A stretch of DNA of 64,000 nucleotides, taken from positions 1-64,000 of the forward strand of contig CAUJDF010000014.1 of assembly GCA_963169045.1 (NCBI GenBank). Direction: 5' to 3'. The stretch comes from Myxococcota bacterium. Lineage in GTDB: Bacteria; Myxococcota_A; Bradymonadia; UBA7976; UBA1532. Both the position numbers and the translations under genes were made by a program. Position 1 is the stretch's first letter. Each line of letters opens with the position of its first letter. A model generated the notes under the pieces. That model did not search any database. It worked only from the letters and a program-made list of their open reading frames with translations, and was not told where the DNA came from. Below are positions 60,198 through 64,000 of this stretch, piece by piece.

Positions 60198-60827
60198 GTG
60201 CGCGTCTACGGGCTCGCCGCCGGCGCGCTGCTGGCGCTGCTGCTCGCGATGTTCGGCCTCGCCGAGGCGCTGCAGGTGCCGCTGCTCACCGGCGATCCGG
60301 CGCCGTGGCTCGGGCGCGGCGGTCCGGCGGCGGCGGCGCTCGGCGTGGGCCTGCTCGTCGTCGACGTGCTGGTGCCGGTGCCGTCGAGCCTGGTGATGGT
60401 GGCCCACGGGGCGCTGTTCGGCCCCCTGGCCGGCGCGCTGCTCTCGCTCGCCGGCGGGACGGCGGCCACGCTCGTCGCCTTCGCGCTCGGCCGGCGCGGC
60501 GGTCGCTTCCTCGAGCAACACGCGACGGCGGCGGAGCGCGCACGGGCCGACGCGTTCGTCGACCGCTGGGGCGCCCTCGCCATCGTCGTGACGCGCCCGG
60601 TGCCGCTCCTCGCCGAGGTCACCGCGGTGATGGCCGGCACGTCGCGGCGGCTCTCCTGGGGCCGCGTCACCGCCGCCGCCGCCACCGGCACCGCCCCCGC
60701 GGCCCTGCTCTACGCGCTCTCCGGCGCGAACGCCGCCGGCCTCGGCAGCGCCTTCCTGACGTTCGGCCTGGTGCTGGCCGTCACCGGCGTGTTCTGGCTC
60801 GTCGGCCGCAGGCTGCGGTCCGCCTGA
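60198..60827 (+). CDS. VTT domain (DedA/TVP38-like) membrane protein
   Basis: 209 residues from a GTG 3 bases after the kinase stop. About six hydrophobic helices. The VTT signature is seen in VLVPVPSSLVMVAHGALFGPLAGALLSLAGGTAATLVAFALGRRGG and WGALAIVVTRPVPLLAEVTAVMAGTSR. Members are lipid scramblases or flippases of the inner membrane (for example undecaprenyl-phosphate or phospholipid turnover). The kinase upstream may share its message. It ends where the Uma2 remnant begins on the other strand. Confidence 0.85.
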   Translation: MRVYGLAAGALLALLLAMFGLAEALQVPLLTGDPAPWLGRGGPAAAALGVGLLVVDVLVPVPSSLVMVAHGALFGPLAGALLSLAGGTAATLVAFALGRRGGRFLEQHATAAERARADAFVDRWGALAIVVTRPVPLLAEVTAVMAGTSRRLSWGRVTAAAATGTAPAALLYALSGANAAGLGSAFLTFGLVLAVTGVFWLVGRRLRSA

Positions 60828-60828
60828 C

Positions 60829-61111
60829 TCACAGCGCCGGAGAGCTCGGCGAGGTCGAGGGTGAAGCCCGGCAGGCGCCGGCTCGCGAGCGTGCCGCGGA
60901 TCTCCTCGCGGGTCATGAGGTGGGCGCCCGTCCAGCGCTCGAACAGGCCGATTCCCTCGCGGACGATCGTCCAGAGCTCCTGGACACCCGCGGTGGCGTC
61001 GATGCCGCGCTGGGTGACGCGGTCGTTCGACACGACCCCGACGCACAGCGGCGGGATCACGTCGAGCGGGCCGCGGTGGTCGCGCGCGACGTGCCCGGAA
61101 GCGAACCGCAC
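60829..61111 (-). pseudogene. Degenerate Uma2/DUF820 nuclease-like remnant
   Basis: The minus strand reads PPLCVGVVSNDRV, ATAGVQELWTIV, GIGLFERW and ASRRLPGFTLDLAEL. This is the C-terminal half of Uma2 (DUF820) proteins (PDLVVEV.S...., AGV.ELW.VD, V..F., LPGF.L.L.EL). The catalytic Asp of PDLVVEV and the Glu are replaced (PPLCVGV). There is no N-terminal half, and the reading frame runs on past the normal end. It fills part of the 513-base gap between the VTT gene and the amidohydrolase gene. Confidence 0.5.
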
Positions 61112-61119
61112 GGACGGTC

Positions 61120-61270
61120 AACACGCAAACGCCACTGCCGCGGCCGCCGCGACCGGGGCATCTCGCGGCTTTCGTCCTCGACCGCTCGGTCGCGGTCCCT
61201 CCAGGGACCGCTCGGGGCGCGCTCGCGAGCTGCGCCGGCCGCGACGTCCTCGCGACGCGTCGTTTGCGTG
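61120..61270. repeat. 151-bp nested inverted repeat
   Basis: Outer arms CACGCAAACG (61120-61129) and CGTTTGCGTG (61261-61270) are perfect. A near-central hairpin has GCGGTCCCT (61192-61200) facing AGGGACCGC (61203-61211), 9 bp with a 2-base loop, flanked by repeated ACCGCTCGG. No T-run follows. It is a second palindromic element in the window, different in sequence from 50902-51086. Confidence 0.6.
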
Positions 61271-61340
61271 CTCGTCTCTCCGGCACGCTTGAGCGCGCCG
61301 GGGCCGGCGGCGCAGAATGCGCCGGCTTCACGGGAGCGGA

Positions 61341-62927
61341 ATGAGCGGGCTCGACCTGGTGCTGGCGGGCGGCGTGGTGGCCGACGGGCGCGGCGGAACA
61401 CCCGAGCGGCTCGACGTGGGGTTGCGCGGCGACCGGATCGCGGCGCTCGGCATCGGCCTGCAAGGTCGCGAAACCATGGACGTTTCCGGGCAGGTGATCG
61501 CCCCGGGCTTCATCGACGCCCACGGGCACTCCGACCTGCTCCTGTTCGCCGATCCGCTGCTGGCGATGAAGACCGGGCAGGGCATCACCTGCGAGGTCCT
61601 CGGCCAGGACGGCCTCGGCGCGGCGCCGCTGCGCGACGGGGACGTCCCGGGCGTGCGCCGGCAGCTCGCCGGCCTCGACGGCGACCCGCCGGGGCTCGAC
61701 TGGTCGTGGCGCACGGTGGCCGGCTTCCTCGACCGCGTCCGCGCCGCGCGCACCGCCTTCGACGCGTGCTTCCTCGCGCCGCACGGCCAGCTCCGGCGCG
61801 CCATCGCCGGCGACGAGCGGCGTCCGCTGCGGGCCGCGGAGCGCGACGCGCTGCAGGGCGTGCTGCGCGAGGCGCTCGCCGAGGGCGCGGTCGGCTTCTC
61901 GACCGGGCTCATCTACCCGCCGGGCAGCTTCGCCGACACCGCCGAGCTGCGCGCGGTCGGCCACGTGCTCGCCGAGCGCGGGCGGCCGCTCGTCGTCCAC
62001 CTGCGCAGCGAGGGCGACCGCCTGCTCGAGTCGGTCGAGGAGCTGCTCGGCGTCGCCCGCGCCACCGGCTGTCCCTGCCACATCAGCCACGTCAAGATCC
62101 TCGGCCGCACGAACTGGCTGAAGCTCGACGCGATGCTCGACCTCGTCGAGGCGGCGCGCGACGAGGGCCTCGCGGTCACGGCCGACCAGTACCCGTACAC
62201 GGCGGCGAGCACGTTCCTCGGCGCCCTCCTGCCGCCGTGGGTGCACGACGGCGGGCCGGACGCGGCGGTCGAGCGCCTCGGCGACCCGAAGGCGCGGGCG
62301 CGCATCGAGGCCGACATCCGGCGTCCGGGGCCGCACGACTGGGAGAGCTTCTGGGCGTTCAGCGGCCCCGAGGGCATCGTCATCGCGGACATCGCGAGCG
62401 GCAACCACCCGCAACTGCTCGGGAAATCGCTCGTCGAGGCCGCGGGTGGGGGCGATCCGCTGCGCTTCGCGCTCGACCTGCTGCGCGACGAGCGGCTCGG
62501 CGTGACGATGATCTCTCACAGCCAGGACGCCGAGGTCGTCGCCCGCCTCTGGGCGCGCCCCTGGGTCTGCGGCGGCACCGACGGCCTGCTCGGCGGGCGG
62601 CCGCACCCGCGCACCTACGGCGCGTTCCCGCGCATGCTGGCGTGGCTCTCGCGCGAGCGGCGGCTCTGCACGATCGGCGAGGCGGTCCGCAAGATGGCGG
62701 CGCTGCCCGCCGAGGTGTTCGGCCTGGACGACCTCGGCGCCGTCCAGACCGGCAGGCGCGCGAACCTCGTCGTCTTCGACCCGGAGCGGGTCGCGGACCG
62801 TTCCACCTTCGCCGAGCCGCGGCAGGCGCCGGCGGGCATCTCGCTCGTCGTCGTCGGCGGCCGGCCGATTCTGCGGGAAGGAGCGCCCACCGGCGAGCGG
62901 CCGGGGGTGGTGCACGTGCCACGATGA
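61341..62927 (+). CDS. D-aminoacylase/N-acyl-D-amino-acid deacylase family amidohydrolase
   Basis: 528 residues from ATG 61341 behind GGGAG. Amidohydrolase-superfamily metal ligands appear in APGFIDAHGHSD (H-x-H). Later motifs are FSTGLIYPPGSFADTAEL, LVVHLRSEGDRLLESVEE (His), CHISHVKILG (His), QYPYTAASTFL, and the catalytic Asp in VCGGTDGLLGGRPHPRTYG. The order is that of D-aminoacylases and N-acyl-D-glutamate/aspartate deacylases. It would free D-amino acids from N-acyl forms in the cytosol. It shares an ATGA overlap with the following gene. Confidence 0.92.
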   Translation: MSGLDLVLAGGVVADGRGGTPERLDVGLRGDRIAALGIGLQGRETMDVSGQVIAPGFIDAHGHSDLLLFADPLLAMKTGQGITCEVLGQDGLGAAPLRDGDVPGVRRQLAGLDGDPPGLDWSWRTVAGFLDRVRAARTAFDACFLAPHGQLRRAIAGDERRPLRAAERDALQGVLREALAEGAVGFSTGLIYPPGSFADTAELRAVGHVLAERGRPLVVHLRSEGDRLLESVEELLGVARATGCPCHISHVKILGRTNWLKLDAMLDLVEAARDEGLAVTADQYPYTAASTFLGALLPPWVHDGGPDAAVERLGDPKARARIEADIRRPGPHDWESFWAFSGPEGIVIADIASGNHPQLLGKSLVEAAGGGDPLRFALDLLRDERLGVTMISHSQDAEVVARLWARPWVCGGTDGLLGGRPHPRTYGAFPRMLAWLSRERRLCTIGEAVRKMAALPAEVFGLDDLGAVQTGRRANLVVFDPERVADRSTFAEPRQAPAGISLVVVGGRPILREGAPTGERPGVVHVPR

Positions 62928-63550
62928 TCGGATCCCTGCTGCTCGTCGCCCTGCTGCAGACCGGCGCGCCGGCGCCGCCCTCCGGCGTGCCGGCGCCGCC
63001 CTCCGGGGTGGCCGCCCCGCCGACCGCGCCCGCCGACGACGTCGCCTGGCTGCGCGATCACCTCACGCGCCTCGTCGACGCCCGCGCCGCGAAGGTCGGC
63101 GGTCCGAAGATGGCCGACCCCGATCCGCGCCTCGGCGTGCTGCTGGCCATGCTGCGCGCCCAGGCGGCCAACCCCGGCCTGCCCGTCCCGCGCTACGTCC
63201 GCGACGCGAAGACGCTCGAGGAGCTCTGGGCACGCTCGACGGCCGCCTTCACCATCAACCTCATGGTGCAGGTGGCGCAGGCGCGCCCGCCGAAGACGCC
63301 GGTGGACGCCGCCGCTTGCGGTCGCCTCTGCGACGGCATCGTGCGCGCCTCGGGCGAGGACACCGTCGCCGGCCTGTCCCAGGGCGGCTGGCCCATGCCG
63401 CCGGAGTCGGCCGCCGCCATCCGCGAGGCCGCCGCGCTCGAGCGCGCCTCGTGCGTCGAGTGGTGCGGCAAGTACCCCGTCCCCAATGGCGCCTGCGTCG
63501 AGAAGATCAAGTCCCAGGCCGACCTGATGACGTGCTGGAAGGCCCCCTGA
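62924..63550 (+). CDS. Exported protein with PAPPSGV repeats, unknown function
   Basis: 208 residues from ATG 62924, overlapping the amidohydrolase stop. A short signal (1-13) is followed by two APAPPSGV-type repeats (15-30) and a helical domain (WLRDHLTRLVDARAAKVGG, DPRLGVLLAMLRAQAAN). Four cysteines near the C-terminus (CGRLCDG, CVEWCGKYPVPNGACVEK, TCW) could form disulfides. No family known. Coupling suggests it works with or is co-expressed with the amidohydrolase. Confidence 0.7.
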   Translation: MIGSLLLVALLQTGAPAPPSGVPAPPSGVAAPPTAPADDVAWLRDHLTRLVDARAAKVGGPKMADPDPRLGVLLAMLRAQAANPGLPVPRYVRDAKTLEELWARSTAAFTINLMVQVAQARPPKTPVDAAACGRLCDGIVRASGEDTVAGLSQGGWPMPPESAAAIREAAALERASCVEWCGKYPVPNGACVEKIKSQADLMTCWKAP

Positions 63551-63554
63551 CCGG

Positions 63555-64000
63555 TCAGACGCGCGCGAGCGGACGGCCGAGCGAGCGGCCGACGCTGCAC
63601 GCGGCGAGGTAGCCGGACATCATCGCGCCGACGATGCCGTGCCCGGCGCGGGTGCTTGCGCCGCACAGCCACAGGCCGGGCAGCGGGCCGCGGTAACCGG
63701 GGCGCTGGTCGAGGAACTGGTCCGGCGTGGCGGCGATGCCGTACGAGGTGCCCCCGCTGGCGCGGGTATAGCGCACGTGGGTCACCGGCGTGGCCGACTC
63801 GCGGAAGACGATCCGGCTCGCGGCCCCGGGGAAGAGCCGGTCGAAGCGCGCGACCATGTCCTCTTCCACCGCCGCCTTGCGCTCCTGGTAGACCTCGGTG
63901 AAGCGGTAGTGCCACTTGCGCGGATCGTCGCTGACGCCCCACGCGGGGCCCTCGCCGGGTACGACGGTCATGACCTCCACGTTTTGAACACCGGGCGGCG
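63555..64000 (-). CDS. C-terminal part of a CrtI-like FAD oxidoreductase (continues beyond the window)
   Basis: 148 residues to the stop, open at the window edge (first residues PPGVQNVEVMTVVP). The phytoene desaturase/carotenoid oxidoreductase end is recognisable: WHYRFTEVYQERKAAVEEDMVAR, TYxRASGGTSYGIAATPDQFL-like GGTSYG, GLWLCGASTRAGHGIVGAMMSGYLAA, the G-x-x-x-x-G-x-x-G-x-x-x-S-G C-terminal FAD loop. Relatives dehydrogenate or isomerise carotenoids or plastid-type isoprenoids. A GTG at 63980 is internal, not the start. Tail-to-tail with the preceding gene (4-base gap). Confidence 0.8.
   Translation of the reverse strand, partial: PPGVQNVEVMTVVPGEGPAWGVSDDPRKWHYRFTEVYQERKAAVEEDMVARFDRLFPGAASRIVFRESATPVTHVRYTRASGGTSYGIAATPDQFLDQRPGYRGPLPGLWLCGASTRAGHGIVGAMMSGYLAACSVGRSLGRPLARV

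Noticed and set aside
57888-62915. A 1675-codon open frame on the minus strand
   Set aside because: Antisense to the hybrid kinase, VTT and amidohydrolase genes, with no recognisable domain.

Overview
The window is very GC-rich (third codon positions almost all G or C). It is packed with predicted lipoproteins whose mature N-termini are low-complexity Asp/Pro/Ala/Gly linkers. Together with the thrombospondin-type-3 and cysteine-rich secreted proteins, the SHE-I-NNP hybrid kinase and the WGR/DUF4132 operon, this suggests a member of the Myxococcota (Polyangia-like deltaproteobacteria). That placement is an inference from style, since no rRNA or tRNA is present. No CRISPR array, insertion sequence or phage module is visible; the layout looks chromosomal.

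Layout. 0-14 kb: a gene end, a Kelch remnant, a DUF3006 gene divergent from a TalC-type transaldolase, secreted or lipoproteins, a cupin, a 14-helix MFS exporter, a six-hairpin (alpha/alpha) protein, a HEAT-repeat protein and a TSP3/IgGFc-binding-like lipoprotein. 14-22 kb: a giant cysteine-rich lipoprotein gene split by an in-frame TGA, then a VIT-vWA / ECF sigma / small-protein operon with a strange triplicated junction. 22-30 kb: an MDR oxidoreductase, an SGNH remnant, a PNPOx-GNAT fusion next to a PdxR/MocR regulator, a dienelactone hydrolase / GyrI-like / CruF-like string, and a divergent UbiA prenyltransferase. 30-38 kb: a one-protein GmrSD-like (DUF262/DUF1524) enzyme, a PLC-like lipoprotein, a graspetide-type ATP-grasp ligase, a PHP-type metallohydrolase lipoprotein, a Cys-tRNA(Pro) deacylase and a FitAB/VapBC-type toxin-antitoxin pair. 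38-41 kb: a frameshifted lipoprotein and an intact one.

The most distinctive region is 40.7-50.9 kb. It holds five genes joined by four-base NTGA overlaps: WGR-DUF4132, MoxR-type AAA+ ATPase, DUF5682, vWA, and a protein with two SWIM zinc motifs. The set matches the gene content of the uncharacterised E. coli yehI-yehL-yehM-yehP-yehQ region. The DUF5682 protein carries two GX2H motifs plus glutamates like those of the TIKI/TraB/EreA/ChaN hydrolase superfamily, which suggests a MoxR/vWA-assembled machine with a hydrolase component. The operon is closed by a 185-bp nested palindrome and faces a convergent xanthine dehydrogenase pair (xdhAB without xdhC).

55-64 kb: a CotH-like secreted protein, a purple-acid-phosphatase-like enzyme, a gene remnant, a small conserved protein, a hybrid histidine kinase, a VTT-domain membrane protein, a Uma2 remnant with a second palindromic element, a D-aminoacylase-like amidohydrolase, and the end of a CrtI-like FAD enzyme. 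Recurring themes are several gene remnants or broken frames, very tight NTGA coupling, and TANNNT hexamers only 5-11 bases upstream of start codons, which suggests frequent leaderless transcription.
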